A DNA stretch of 64,000 bases from Pseudobacteriovorax antillogorgiicola (GTDB taxonomy: Bacteria; Bdellovibrionota_B; Oligoflexia; Oligoflexales; Oligoflexaceae). A program made the translations under genes and the position numbers. Position 1 is the first letter of the stretch. Each line of letters opens with the position of its first letter. The notes under the pieces were generated by a model, which was not told the DNA's origin, did not search any database, and worked only from the letters and a program-made list of their open reading frames with translations. This document shows, piece by piece, positions 45,126 through 54,188 of this stretch. The DNA lies in NCBI RefSeq assembly GCF_900177345.1, contig NZ_FWZT01000023.1, forward strand, positions 1 to 64,000, in the 5' to 3' direction.

Positions 45126-46271
45126 TCACACTGAGGGCAAGTTTTTTAGCTTGCTACGGATTAAGTTTGTTACATCTTCTATCGATCTTGAGTCCCCACT
45201 CTTTTGCGTACTAAAGCTAGTTTTCACACCCTCGTACTCTTGCCCCTGATCTCGGTTCATCTGGGGTTCGTTTCTTTTCCCCTTTTCCGCTTCTTTGGCA
45301 ACTTTCTTCATCACTCGATTGACAGGGTTCATAGTCTCCATAGCTGGATTTGAGTTCATAGGCTTCTGGCCCCCAAGGGGTGCTTTCGTTTGGTTTAGCA
45401 AGGGGGACTCAGATCTCCTTACATACGATAGGGAATCATGAGACGGGCCTACAGAAGAGGGCTGATCAGGGGGAATCGAAGTGAGATAATTGATGCCATC
45501 AGGGGACACACCCAACAGGACTTGATGGCGGCCTACTTCGACTAGAGTCAAATTTTGCTTCGGAGCCAACGAATAGCTGGCAACCGTTCTCATCGGTACA
45601 GCTTTACCATCAGGACGAGGAAGACCAGTTTTGGCTATGAGTCGCCGAATGGTTAGACTCATAAAGAACAACATTAAAAATCCACCACCAATGATCGTTA
45701 TATAGATCAGCTTTTCGTGTAATTCTTCCCCAAGCATATCAGCTTCATTTTTAGAAGAATCCGATTGAGCTTCTCTAATCTTTTTGGCAGGATCTTCAAT
45801 ATCGTGCCGGACTTTGGTACGAGCTATGACCTCACCAACAGGGGGTGAGTCGTCTATATGAACAGGTTTTACAGTTTTATGGTCGAGATGAATAAGAAGT
45901 CTATCATTTAGGAACTCTGTTGTTAGTGAGCCGATAAGGCTTTTGGTTTCTTGAGTGACAAACATTCGAATACCCGCAGTCTGTTCGTCAATTTGAAAGG
46001 TAGCAATCTTTCGAAAGTATGGACCTTTGGAATCATAAAATTTCCCTGGTTCCAAGACTGTTGTAGCAGGCACCTTCACCTGAATAAACGTCCCATGCTC
46101 TTCAATAGTAACATCTTTTTTTGGCACACCATCCTTGTAAAGGATCGAGATTAGACTCGATTGATCATCGACATCAGTTTTCACGGCACTCACTTCAAAA
46201 GTCTTACTACTGGCATGAAGTTCCATACCAATGACCAAAACTATCATCGTAACTAGTTGCAACACTTTCAT
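45126..46271 (-). CDS. fliO: FliO-like flagellar assembly membrane protein with large periplasmic N-terminal part
   Basis: The 381-residue protein has a signal peptide (about 1-21), a periplasmic beta-rich domain resembling AMIN (about 22-130) and one transmembrane helix (about 192-212, YITIIGGGFLMLFFMSLTI). A cytosolic FliO-type segment includes ASYSLAPKQNLTLVEVGRHQ and VLLGVSPDGINYL. Standard FliO proteins are 100-150 residues; the long N-terminal addition and the C-terminal basic tail are lineage features. FliO helps assemble the FliP ring. Its place between fliN and fliP supports the call. Confidence 0.85.
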   Translation of the reverse strand: MKVLQLVTMIVLVIGMELHASSKTFEVSAVKTDVDDQSSLISILYKDGVPKKDVTIEEHGTFIQVKVPATTVLEPGKFYDSKGPYFRKIATFQIDEQTAGIRMFVTQETKSLIGSLTTEFLNDRLLIHLDHKTVKPVHIDDSPPVGEVIARTKVRHDIEDPAKKIREAQSDSSKNEADMLGEELHEKLIYITIIGGGFLMLFFMSLTIRRLIAKTGLPRPDGKAVPMRTVASYSLAPKQNLTLVEVGRHQVLLGVSPDGINYLTSIPPDQPSSVGPSHDSLSYVRRSESPLLNQTKAPLGGQKPMNSNPAMETMNPVNRVMKKVAKEAEKGKRNEPQMNRDQGQEYEGVKTSFSTQKSGDSRSIEDVTNLIRSKLKNLPSV

Positions 46272-46273
46272 CT

Positions 46274-46720
46274 TTATCCCTCTTGCTGACTTAGATCACC
46301 CAGACCAAACTGAGAGACAACATCGGTTAATCGAACACCAAATTTCTCGTTCACAACAACAACCTCACCCATGGCGACAAGCTTGTCATTGATCAGAATT
46401 TCCATCGGCTCACCGGCAATTTTGTCCAGTTCAATTACAGATCCTTGGCCCAACTGAAGCAAGTCATTGACGAGCATCTTGGTCCGTCCCAACTCGACCG
46501 ATACCTTAAGAGGAACATCCAGGATCATTTTTAGTTTTGAGAAATCTGTCCGCGCAAGACGAGAGTCCTCGGCAGTCATGACTACACCTTTGTCATCGTC
46601 ACCACCACCTCCGCCTCCGCCTCCACCACCATCGCCGCCGTCACCAGAAGCCTGAGCTAAGGCATCGTCGAAATCACTCCCGAGCCCAAAGTCTTCTGCA
46701 TTTAGATCATCAGATGCCAT
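46274..46720 (-). CDS. fliN: Flagellar motor switch protein FliN with polyglycine linker
   Basis: The 148-residue protein has a C-terminal SpoA/FliN domain (from about 65: [60 protein letters not shown]), normal for FliN of the C-ring. The N-terminal part is acidic and contains a run of about ten Gly residues (near 30-45) encoded by GGN codons. This run may vary in length. It is followed two bases later by the FliO-like gene. Confidence 0.95.
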   Translation of the reverse strand: MASDDLNAEDFGLGSDFDDALAQASGDGGDGGGGGGGGGGDDDKGVVMTAEDSRLARTDFSKLKMILDVPLKVSVELGRTKMLVNDLLQLGQGSVIELDKIAGEPMEILINDKLVAMGEVVVVNEKFGVRLTDVVSQFGLGDLSQQEG

Positions 46721-46733
46721 GATATTCCCTCAC

Positions 46734-47717
46734 CTATAAATCAAACATGGATTCAGTTACTCGAATGGCTCGATTGCCTTTGAGAAGCCCAGGAATACCT
46801 TTAAATTTGGGCACTCCTTCCACTAGAACATCGAGAGGCATGGTTGCGTCGGTATCAAGCTGAATGATATCGCCAATCTCAAGATTCATAATGTCCCGCA
46901 GCTGGATGTTAGCTTCCCCAAGTTTGACAACTAAATTGGCAGTTGTCTGCATGATCTGCTCTTTCACCCTATTGATCCAGATAAAGTCAACTTCCAGCTG
47001 CTCACTCTGAAAACCTACCGACAATTTGGATTTAATGGGCTCTAAGGTAGAATAGGGAATCACAATCTTTATAGTGCCTGATACTTTTTCAAGCTCAACA
47101 TCAAAAGTTGTTGCGATGACGACATCTGAAGGCGGAACAACAGCAACGAATTGTGGGTTGATTTCAGTTCGACTGTAGCCGATTTTTAGGGGATAGACAG
47201 GCTCCCAAGCTTTCTCCAAATCATCAATTGCTGACAAAACAACCCTTCGAGCAATCTTGATTTCGATCTGCGTGAAATCCTTGCCTTCGATCTTTGTATA
47301 GGGAACGTCGTTGCCACCAAAAAAACTATCAACCAAAGCATAGAGAAGCTTTGATTCAATCACCATCACGGCTGCCCCACGAAGAGGGTCCAACCTCAAA
47401 ATATTCAAACATGAAGGCAAGGGTAGAGAATTCATAAATTCAGAGAATTTGAGTGGCCCTGTGGAGTTTACACTCAGGTTCGCCATTTTTCTTAAAGAGT
47501 TTGATAGGGTCACACGAAAGAGTCGAATAAATCGATCGTGAATAATATCCAAGGTCGGCATACGACCACGGATGATACGGTCTTGATTCGCCAGATCATA
47601 TTGGACAACACCACTTTGAAGGCCCTCATCGCCACCATCATCATCTGCATCAACACGATTGTCCGACACCGCAGATAAGAGTGCATCAACTTCACTTTGA
47701 GATAACACCTGACTCAT
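46734..47717 (-). CDS. fliM: Flagellar motor switch protein FliM
   Basis: The 327-residue protein begins MSQVLSQSEVDALLSAV, the EIDALL-type CheY-P binding segment of FliM. The middle domain (RMPTLDIIHDRFIRLFRVTL; FGGNDVPYTKIEGKDFTQIE) and a C-terminal SpoA domain follow. It forms the C-ring with FliG and FliN and binds CheY-P to reverse rotation. It lies 13 bases before fliN. Confidence 0.96.
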   Translation of the reverse strand: MSQVLSQSEVDALLSAVSDNRVDADDDGGDEGLQSGVVQYDLANQDRIIRGRMPTLDIIHDRFIRLFRVTLSNSLRKMANLSVNSTGPLKFSEFMNSLPLPSCLNILRLDPLRGAAVMVIESKLLYALVDSFFGGNDVPYTKIEGKDFTQIEIKIARRVVLSAIDDLEKAWEPVYPLKIGYSRTEINPQFVAVVPPSDVVIATTFDVELEKVSGTIKIVIPYSTLEPIKSKLSVGFQSEQLEVDFIWINRVKEQIMQTTANLVVKLGEANIQLRDIMNLEIGDIIQLDTDATMPLDVLVEGVPKFKGIPGLLKGNRAIRVTESMFDL

Positions 47718-47729
47718 ATAGCGACACCC

Positions 47730-48416
47730 TTATTCAATAAGTATATCCGTTATATAAACAGCATCGATTTTCTGCTTCATATAGCGATTAATTCTGATCA
47801 AAATCTCTTTGCGAAGCGCATCTTTACCATCAGGAGCAAGTAAAAACTCTCTTGTCTTCCGACTCACAACGCTGATCACTGCGTCCCTTAACTGAGGAAG
47901 TCGCTTTGTAATTTCCTTTTTTTGCTTTTCTCCACCTGAAAATTCAAGTGTCACTTCAAGGCGAACGAAGCGATTTTCTAAAGCATTACCCAAGTTCAAA
48001 TTGAATGTTTTCATCTGATAGGTATCGCCGAAATCGATTCCTAGGTCTTCCTCACTTTTAGCTGGTGTTTGACCCTGAGTTCCCTCAGCTGACTTAGCAC
48101 CCTCGCCTTCAGTGGGCGCGCCTTCTTTCGCTTCGCCTTCAGCCTTCTCCTCACCATCATCGCCAGCTTCTTCTGCACCGTCTTCAGGAGCCGGATCTGC
48201 AGTAGCCTCTTCATTGACTTCTGTGGCAACTTCTTTTTCTTGGCCCTCGTCACCACCACTCAGCATAAAAAATGCCCCTACACCACCGCCAAGAACGAGA
48301 ACTAATGCAATGATCGCGATAATCAGGAGTTTTTTCTTACCACCACCGGAATCGTCTTCACCGCCACCTTCGGCCGGAGCTTCGGCGGGAGCTTCATCTT
48401 TCTCTTCGTCAGCCAT
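47730..48416 (-). CDS. fliL: Flagellar basal body-associated protein FliL with acidic low-complexity linker
   Basis: The start is ATG 48416 (MADEEKDEAPAEAPAEGG) after AGGGAGGT, giving 228 residues. One transmembrane helix (about 28-52, LLIIAIIALVLVLGGGVGAF) is followed by an Ala/Glu/Gly-rich linker (about 60-125) and a periplasmic FliL domain (YQMKTFNLNLGNALENRFVR; LRDAVISVVSRKTREFLLAP). FliL supports stator function around the MS ring. It is the first gene of the flagellar transcript in this window. Confidence 0.93.
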   Translation of the reverse strand: MADEEKDEAPAEAPAEGGGEDDSGGGKKKLLIIAIIALVLVLGGGVGAFFMLSGGDEGQEKEVATEVNEEATADPAPEDGAEEAGDDGEEKAEGEAKEGAPTEGEGAKSAEGTQGQTPAKSEEDLGIDFGDTYQMKTFNLNLGNALENRFVRLEVTLEFSGGEKQKKEITKRLPQLRDAVISVVSRKTREFLLAPDGKDALRKEILIRINRYMKQKIDAVYITDILIE

Positions 48417-48636
48417 CAATACCTCCCTTGTCCATATGACCACAGTTCAAGATAGATGCCATTGACATATGCCAAGTAGTACTTGAACATCTCTGGACTT
48501 TGGGTCTTTTTCGGAGACTCATTAAAGACTTAGGCTTCCATTCGCGAGATCTTAGGATAAAGACTAGGAATTTTTCCATTTTAGCGGATATGATAAAGCC
48601 GCATGTTGTCGGATCTTTGACGGGCAAGTCAGAATA

Positions 48637-48650
48637 TTGACAACGTCAAT
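48637..48650. repeat. Small inverted repeat between fliL and the outer-membrane gene
   Basis: TTGAC and GTCAA flank a short centre in the divergent region between fliL (-) and the first beta-barrel gene (+). It could be an operator for either. No clear sigma-54 or sigma-28 promoter was found in this interval. Confidence 0.3.
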
Positions 48651-48686
48651 GAGTTGATAGTCTTATTTTTGACACGGTTTAAACTG

Positions 48687-49910
48687 ATGAAACTAATTAT
48701 AGCTTTGGGAACGTTCTTTGTTCCAAGTATCCTACTAGCAGCAAGTCCCGATCTGGATTTCCACTATAGCGCCGGTGCTCAGTTTATTTATAGTGACAGT
48801 CCAAGCGGGGATAATTTAAATCTTTCTGTCATCAACACCCAATCTCAAACTAGTTCCCAAGGTGGCAACCGCACCTTAGGTCTCCAGAGGGTGTTTATCG
48901 ACCTCCAATTCAAACACCAATTTTCCTACTTAAGCATGCGTTTGCGCCCTGATGCAGGGCTAGAACGCCAACAAGATCAAGACCAAGTACAACTGGAACT
49001 CGATACCCGATCAGGCACCAACTACCGCAACCCAGCAGCCCTAAAGCTTCTTGATACCTATGAAATCGGCTTTCTTAAAACCAAGAATTTTAACGTTTCC
49101 TATGGGGTTGTGGATTACGCCTATCGCAATCGCGAGGCTTACGAAAGCCCTCTAGACTTCGGACTTCAAGTTTGGTTTCCCAGGAAATTTAGCAGCTTTG
49201 CAATCGCTTGGGAGTCGAGTCAGGATCTGAGTCAGAACCTAGAAAACATTGAACCTCCTCGCTACCACTTTTCCCTCTTTACTTTGGAAACAACTGACGA
49301 TCGTCACGAGAAGCTCTCATATGGAGATCGAAGCTCCGACACTGCCCCTGTTGCCAATGACCCTCACACGGGAGTCGGCTTTATTGGATCCTATAGGCCC
49401 AATCGAAGCCACACTTTCGAACTATTTTCAGGCTATATGGACACTAAGGTAGACTTTGGTCGAAAGAGTCGCCTCATGGCTTCAGCAGCTTCCATGAGCG
49501 ACTTCTATTTTAGCAAGCAAAGACTTTCCTTTTCCTATAATCTCCGCTACTCCAAAGAACGTTGGAGCGTATCGCAAGGGAACTACCCCGAACTCGAACA
49601 ATTAAGCCAGACAATCAAACTGAGCTATCTGGCATCCCGCTCACGATCGTTCTTCACTGGCATCTCACATGGTGTTTCACAACGCCCCCTCGGATCAGAC
49701 TTTGGCGAAAAGGAAATTCACTCTGGATATCAATTCGATCTCGGCTATCAAGCTCATCTCTATGATCATTTAAAGATTGCCGTTGTTCTCACAGATGAAG
49801 TTCGAGATGTTGAAGAAGCAGGTGTTAGTAATGGTGGATTTATTATCAATGATGAAACGATCAATCGCCTAAATCGCCTTGGTGTACAACTGAGCTACTA
49901 TGTTCTTTGA
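48687..49910 (+). CDS. Predicted outer-membrane beta-barrel protein
   Basis: The 407-residue protein, from ATG 48687, has a signal peptide ending SILLAASPD. The body is rich in alternating polar and aromatic residues typical of barrel strands, including FIDLQFKHQFSYLSMRLRPD and the C-terminal NRLNRLGVQLSYYVL, which ends in a strand. No family was recognised. There is no strong ribosome binding site. It is six bases from a second barrel-type gene and probably co-transcribed with it. Confidence 0.6.
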   Translation: MKLIIALGTFFVPSILLAASPDLDFHYSAGAQFIYSDSPSGDNLNLSVINTQSQTSSQGGNRTLGLQRVFIDLQFKHQFSYLSMRLRPDAGLERQQDQDQVQLELDTRSGTNYRNPAALKLLDTYEIGFLKTKNFNVSYGVVDYAYRNREAYESPLDFGLQVWFPRKFSSFAIAWESSQDLSQNLENIEPPRYHFSLFTLETTDDRHEKLSYGDRSSDTAPVANDPHTGVGFIGSYRPNRSHTFELFSGYMDTKVDFGRKSRLMASAASMSDFYFSKQRLSFSYNLRYSKERWSVSQGNYPELEQLSQTIKLSYLASRSRSFFTGISHGVSQRPLGSDFGEKEIHSGYQFDLGYQAHLYDHLKIAVVLTDEVRDVEEAGVSNGGFIINDETINRLNRLGVQLSYYVL

Positions 49911-49916
49911 GGCTTT

Positions 49917-51116
49917 ATGAAGCGAGTATTGCTGCTGGCATTTACTACAATGTTCCCAGGCATCCTCAAGGCCTCGATCGCTATGAGGGTGGCCATTGAT
50001 CTTAGTCATCGTAGCAACAGTAATGGAACCAGCGCAGATCTCAGTTATCTAGAAATAGATTTCACTCATCGGGGACAAAACTGGTTTGGAGATCTTTCTA
50101 TCGCTTATCCAGGTGGAGCCTACCCGAAGCCTCGCTATAGACTGAATAAAAACTACACGACTCCTTCATGGACAGCTGATGACAGATTGATTCTGGGTAT
50201 CGCTGAGGCAGGAGTCGGGTACCAATTAAACTCAAGCACAGCCTATCAGATTTCCGTGAATCCTTCCTTAGGTCGCTTTGTAGAGTTTTCCAAACACAGC
50301 AGCGCACTCACGCTCTTTGAACGACCCTGGTCGCAACTGGCGATTCAAAGATCCTCTCGATATGAATCTTGGCGTTGGCAAGCAGTATTGGGAACAGGCG
50401 AAGGCACCTTCACTCCACAGAGTGATTCCTATTTTCTGTACCAAGGATTGAGCTATCAATTATCTCCCTCCTCTTGGTTTCACCTTGAAGGTACGATCAA
50501 TCAAAGCCCTTCCACAGCGATGCCTATACGATGGTTGAGTGAAAATCGAGATAGCGACATTCCAGGCTTTAGAAAGCAACGCATCCAAGCCTCCTTGTGG
50601 ACTGACGGTAGCGGCCAAGAGGCTCGTGGCCTGCGAGGAGGTATAGCTCTACAATGGTTTCGAACTAGCGATGCAAATGCCAGCGTAGACCTAGATCTAA
50701 CGCTGCCCTCATCCCTAGACCCGATTCACGGGTTCTACGAACAAGATAAGTCATCTTCAAGCCTTCAGCGTTTAGCGCTTTCAAGCTTTGCTTCCTATCG
50801 CATTCTAGACCAGTTCATTGTGGCTTCAGGATTCGAGATGGAAGTGCTCCATGCGCGCCATGACATTTTTTCCTTCTGCAAGACCCAAGTCGACCCCACT
50901 TGCCAAAGTGACCAAGTAACTGATCAGCTTCGTCGCCACGTTGTGACAGTAACTTTCGGCAGCGACTATGGCGAAAGTCTCTATTTTGGCATTGACTACT
51001 ATAACAGTTCCTATGACAAACTATATGAGATCTTCAATTTTGATGGTGTCATGAGCTTTCGTCCAGAAAATCAAAGTTTTGACGCTTTTGCTGCGAGGCT
51101 TTATTTTAAGCTGTGA
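49917..51116 (+). CDS. Predicted outer-membrane beta-barrel protein, second of a pair
   Basis: The 399-residue protein has a signal peptide (MKRVLLLAFTTMFPGILKAS) and a body of short strands (ADLSYLEIDFTHRGQNWFGD; LYFGIDYYNSSYDKL), ending AARLYFKL as expected of a barrel strand. Two Cys near the end (CKTQVDPTCQ) could form a disulphide in a loop. No family was recognised. Its start is six bases after the preceding barrel gene. Confidence 0.6.
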   Translation: MKRVLLLAFTTMFPGILKASIAMRVAIDLSHRSNSNGTSADLSYLEIDFTHRGQNWFGDLSIAYPGGAYPKPRYRLNKNYTTPSWTADDRLILGIAEAGVGYQLNSSTAYQISVNPSLGRFVEFSKHSSALTLFERPWSQLAIQRSSRYESWRWQAVLGTGEGTFTPQSDSYFLYQGLSYQLSPSSWFHLEGTINQSPSTAMPIRWLSENRDSDIPGFRKQRIQASLWTDGSGQEARGLRGGIALQWFRTSDANASVDLDLTLPSSLDPIHGFYEQDKSSSSLQRLALSSFASYRILDQFIVASGFEMEVLHARHDIFSFCKTQVDPTCQSDQVTDQLRRHVVTVTFGSDYGESLYFGIDYYNSSYDKLYEIFNFDGVMSFRPENQSFDAFAARLYFKL

Positions 51117-51197
51117 ATGACTGATTTTTTTTGTTAGGTAGTTCCACAGCCTGTGCTATAAAGGCTCGGCTATTACAAACGCTTTTTGGGAGATACA

Positions 51198-51704
51198 ATG
51201 AAACTTCGTCAGAGACTGGTTGAACTTGCCGCCGTTCTAGGCATTCTCACACTGACTGGCTGTAACGCCTGTACGGAACAACATAACCCTCGGCCAGATC
51301 AGGAGCGCTTCCAACAAGAACAAGATCTTGGTAATGCTCCAAAGAAAACCCTGAACGACGATGGCAGCCTTCCTAAAGTTGAAGAAGTTAAGGAAGAGAG
51401 CGCTGGTGCAGCGGTCGCATCTCAAGACAATGCGGGCGTTAAAAAGTATCAGCAGTTCTGTGTTGCTTGTCACGGCGCGAATGGAGCTGCCGATGGTCCT
51501 GCAGCAATGGCTATGAATCCCAAACCTCGTAATTTAACCGATCCTGCATGGCAAGACTCAGTGGACGATGCGCGGATTGCAAAAGTCATTAAAGAAGGTG
51601 GTGCAGCTGTCGGCCTTAGCGCAACCATGGCTCCATGGGGCGCAGTGGTAAGCGACGAAGAGATTGAACAAATGGTCGCCTATATTCGAAGCATGAAAAA
51701 GTAA
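51198..51704 (+). CDS. Lipoprotein cytochrome c
   Basis: The start is ATG 51198 with GGGAGATACA upstream, giving 168 residues. The signal peptide ends in the lipobox LTGC (Cys22), and a flexible linker of about 60 residues follows. A class I cytochrome c domain has the haem site CVACHG and a Met ligand in ATMAPWGAVVSDEEIEQMVA. It would be a membrane-tethered electron carrier in the periplasm, similar to subunits that feed terminal oxidases. No oxidase gene is near, so its partner is unknown. Confidence 0.88.
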   Translation: MKLRQRLVELAAVLGILTLTGCNACTEQHNPRPDQERFQQEQDLGNAPKKTLNDDGSLPKVEEVKEESAGAAVASQDNAGVKKYQQFCVACHGANGAADGPAAMAMNPKPRNLTDPAWQDSVDDARIAKVIKEGGAAVGLSATMAPWGAVVSDEEIEQMVAYIRSMKK

Positions 51705-51705
51705 C

Positions 51706-51737
51706 GGGAGGCAGCTTCGCCTGCCCTCTCACTTTTG
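51706..51737. terminator. Bidirectional terminator-like hairpin between the cytochrome gene and lysC
   Basis: GAGGCAG and CTGCCCTC pair with one bulged C around a CTTCGC loop, followed by CACTTTTGTTT. It lies in the 34-base gap between convergent genes and could serve both. Confidence 0.55.
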
Positions 51738-51738
51738 T

Positions 51739-52989
51739 TTACTCGTCTAAAAAAGCCTCATGCAATGCCTGAGCTGCCAGGTCTGCTTGCCCTTCCGAAA
51801 TCACACAAGATATTTTGATCTCAGAGGTCGAGATCATGTGAATGTTTATATCCCGTTCCGACAAAACCGCAAAACACCGGCTCGCAACCCCAGGATGGCT
51901 TTGCATCCCAAGCCCCACAACAGATACTTTGGCAAGCCCTTCTTCATGATCAATCATGGGTTCAGCAGAGACTCCACCTTTCCAAGCATCCAGGATTTCC
52001 AGAGTCTTTCCTAAATCAGAGCGACCGATAGAGAACCCAAGACGCATAGCGTCGCGGCGATCCGATCGGTTATGAACAATAATGTCAACATTCACCCCCG
52101 CCTCAGCAATATTCTCAAATAGCCCTGAAACCAGCCGCTGATCGGGGGGCATGCAGTCTACTGTCATACGGACCACATCCCGCGCTAAAGTTACTCCTGA
52201 AACCACCGGTGCCTCTAGTCTCTGCTGATCGTTAAAACTCATAATTTTAGTCCTATCTGAATCGTTTTCTTTGAAGGTATTGCGAACAACAATGGGCATT
52301 CGATATTTTGCACCCAACTCCACACAGCGAGCATGCAAGACTTTGCTGCCCAGAGACGCCATTTCAAGGGCAACCTCAAAGTCCATCTCAAGATTCAGCC
52401 GGGCATTGGGCACGACCCTAGGGTCTGCAGTAAAAACGCCGTCCACATCAGTGTTGATTTCGCAAAAAGCAGCATCAAGAGCGACCGCCAGGGCCACAGC
52501 GGAGGTGTCGCTCCCGCCTCGCCCGAGAGTTGTGATTTCACCCTGCCGCGTAATGCCCTGAAAGCCTGCTATCACAGGAATTTCACCTCTTTCCCAAACA
52601 TCAAACAACTTGCGACAATCGATTTCTTGAATCCGTGCTTGGGAGTGGTACTCATCTGTAACAATACCCAGCTGGTAGGCTGTGAAGCCTCTGGCAGAAA
52701 CTCCCTCTGCTTCAAGTGCCGATGCCATCAATGCCACAGATACTTGTTCACCAGCTGACACGGCCAAATCATAGTGTTTTGCTGGTGCTTTCGGATTAAT
52801 ATCGCCAACAAGACCTACCAGCCGATTTGTTTCTCCTGACATGGCGCTCACGACGATGGCAATCTTCTGGTAACCCTGTTCCACTTGCTCGCTGACTCGT
52901 TTGGCGATGTGTTTTATCCGGTCGACATTGCCGACTGAGGTGCCTCCGTACTTCTGAACAATGGGGCGATGATCGCTTTCTGAATACAT
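51739..52989 (-). CDS. lysC: Aspartate kinase
   Basis: The 416-residue protein has the kinase domain start IVQKYGGTSVGNVDRIKHIA, TLGRGGSDTSAVALAVAL and FTADPRVVPNARL, followed by two ACT domains (from about residue 265). Two ACT domains point to feedback inhibition by lysine and/or threonine. It phosphorylates aspartate at the start of Lys/Thr/Met and diaminopimelate synthesis in the cytosol. Length fits the monofunctional lysine-sensitive class. Confidence 0.95.
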   Translation of the reverse strand: MYSESDHRPIVQKYGGTSVGNVDRIKHIAKRVSEQVEQGYQKIAIVVSAMSGETNRLVGLVGDINPKAPAKHYDLAVSAGEQVSVALMASALEAEGVSARGFTAYQLGIVTDEYHSQARIQEIDCRKLFDVWERGEIPVIAGFQGITRQGEITTLGRGGSDTSAVALAVALDAAFCEINTDVDGVFTADPRVVPNARLNLEMDFEVALEMASLGSKVLHARCVELGAKYRMPIVVRNTFKENDSDRTKIMSFNDQQRLEAPVVSGVTLARDVVRMTVDCMPPDQRLVSGLFENIAEAGVNVDIIVHNRSDRRDAMRLGFSIGRSDLGKTLEILDAWKGGVSAEPMIDHEEGLAKVSVVGLGMQSHPGVASRCFAVLSERDINIHMISTSEIKISCVISEGQADLAAQALHEAFLDE

Positions 52990-53010
52990 ACTCTAGCCTC
53001 ACTCTGGCTT

Positions 53011-53039
53011 GGGGATGCTGCAACTCCGTAGGCATCCCC
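53011..53039 (-). promoter_or_regulatory. Strong hairpin in the lysC leader
   Basis: GGGGATGC (53011-53018) and GCATCCCC (53032-53039) form an 8-bp perfect stem on either strand, about 20 bases upstream of the lysC start. It could be an attenuator or a transcript-stability hairpin. It does not have the length of a lysine riboswitch. Confidence 0.4.
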
Positions 53040-53201
53040 CCGTTAAAAGATAGGGAAGCAACGCTGCTATTGCGTAATTGCTTTATAACCTGTTAGCTTG
53101 TCTCGCTATCAGCTGAAGGTATATACTAGTCCATTTAGGCTTGCAACTGACGCCTCGGTGGTACTCTAGGAATTTTTTTACACATTATTAAGGAAACCAT
53201 C

Positions 53202-54179
53202 ATGATTGTAGTCACTGGAGGAGCTGGCTTTATTGGCAGTGCACTGATATGGGCTCTCAACGAGATCGGAGAGCAGCAAATTGTCTCTGTGGACAAGTTG
53301 GGGATGGGTGAAAAGTGGCGTAATTTGGTCAAGCGAGACGTGGCCTTCAATCTAAGCATCGATGAGTTCTTGCCGTGGCTTGAGAAGAATGGTGACCAAG
53401 TGGAGGCAGTTTTTCATATGGGTGCTTGTTCATCGACTACAGAGCGAGACGCCGACTTTTTGATGAGCAACAACGTCCATTATAGCCAGTCCCTGTGGTC
53501 GTTCTGCGCAAGGAAAGACATTCCATTTATCTACGCATCTTCAGCCGCGACCTATGGGTCAAAGGATAATGATTTTTCCGATCAACACAATCAGATCGAC
53601 TCTTTGAGACCTATCAATAAGTATGGTTGGAGCAAACAGCTGTTCGATCGCTGGGCATTGCATCAAGTCTCTAGCCCTTCGCAGTGGTTCGGACTGAAGT
53701 TTTTTAACGTCTATGGCCCTCAGGAGTACCACAAGGGTTCGCAGGCCAGCGTTGTTTTTCACGCTTATCCCCAAATTAAGCATAGCGGCAGCCTAAAGCT
53801 TTTCAAATCCTACAAAGAGGGGATTGGCCATGGGGAGCAGATGCGAGACTTTGTTTATGTAAAAGACGTCGTCAACGTTATGATCCACCTTTGGCAAAAC
53901 GGCAAGCAAGGCCAGTCTGGAATTTACAACCTCGGCACGGGGCAAGCTCGAAGTTTCGCAGATCTGGGGCGCGCCGTCTTTTCTGCGCTAAATACTGAGG
54001 AAAAGTTTACCTGGATTGAAATGCCAGACAACATTAAAAACCAGTACCAGTACTTCACCGAGGCCGATCTTCAAAAGCTCCGCAACGAAGCAGGCTATGA
54101 CGCTCCGTTCCACAGCCTCGAAGCTGGGGTTAAGGACTATGTCCAAAACTACCTGGAAGAGGGTGATCGCTTCCTATAA
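53202..54179 (+). CDS. hldD: ADP-L-glycero-D-manno-heptose 6-epimerase
   Basis: The 325-residue extended SDR protein has the NADP-binding motif TGGAGFIGSALIWALNE near the N-terminus, HldD-specific FHMGACSSTTERD, the catalytic Tyr/Lys in INKYGWSKQLFD and HGEQMRDFVYVKDVVNVM. It makes the heptose precursor of LPS core, so the cell has a heptose-type LPS. AAGGAAACC precedes the ATG. Confidence 0.95.
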   Translation: MIVVTGGAGFIGSALIWALNEIGEQQIVSVDKLGMGEKWRNLVKRDVAFNLSIDEFLPWLEKNGDQVEAVFHMGACSSTTERDADFLMSNNVHYSQSLWSFCARKDIPFIYASSAATYGSKDNDFSDQHNQIDSLRPINKYGWSKQLFDRWALHQVSSPSQWFGLKFFNVYGPQEYHKGSQASVVFHAYPQIKHSGSLKLFKSYKEGIGHGEQMRDFVYVKDVVNVMIHLWQNGKQGQSGIYNLGTGQARSFADLGRAVFSALNTEEKFTWIEMPDNIKNQYQYFTEADLQKLRNEAGYDAPFHSLEAGVKDYVQNYLEEGDRFL

Positions 54180-54188
54180 GGTTAATGA

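Noticed and set aside
46467-46655. Plus-strand frame with a polyproline run opposite fliN
   Set aside because: It is the complement of the polyglycine codons of fliN and has no binding site.
48409-48627. 72-codon minus-strand frame upstream of fliL
   Set aside because: It overlaps the fliL start in another frame, has no recognisable features, and the fliL start has a strong AGGGAGGT site of its own.
53011-53039. Lysine riboswitch in the lysC leader
   Set aside because: The leader holds one simple hairpin; the five-helix lysine riboswitch would need about 170 bases with its conserved core, which I do not see.
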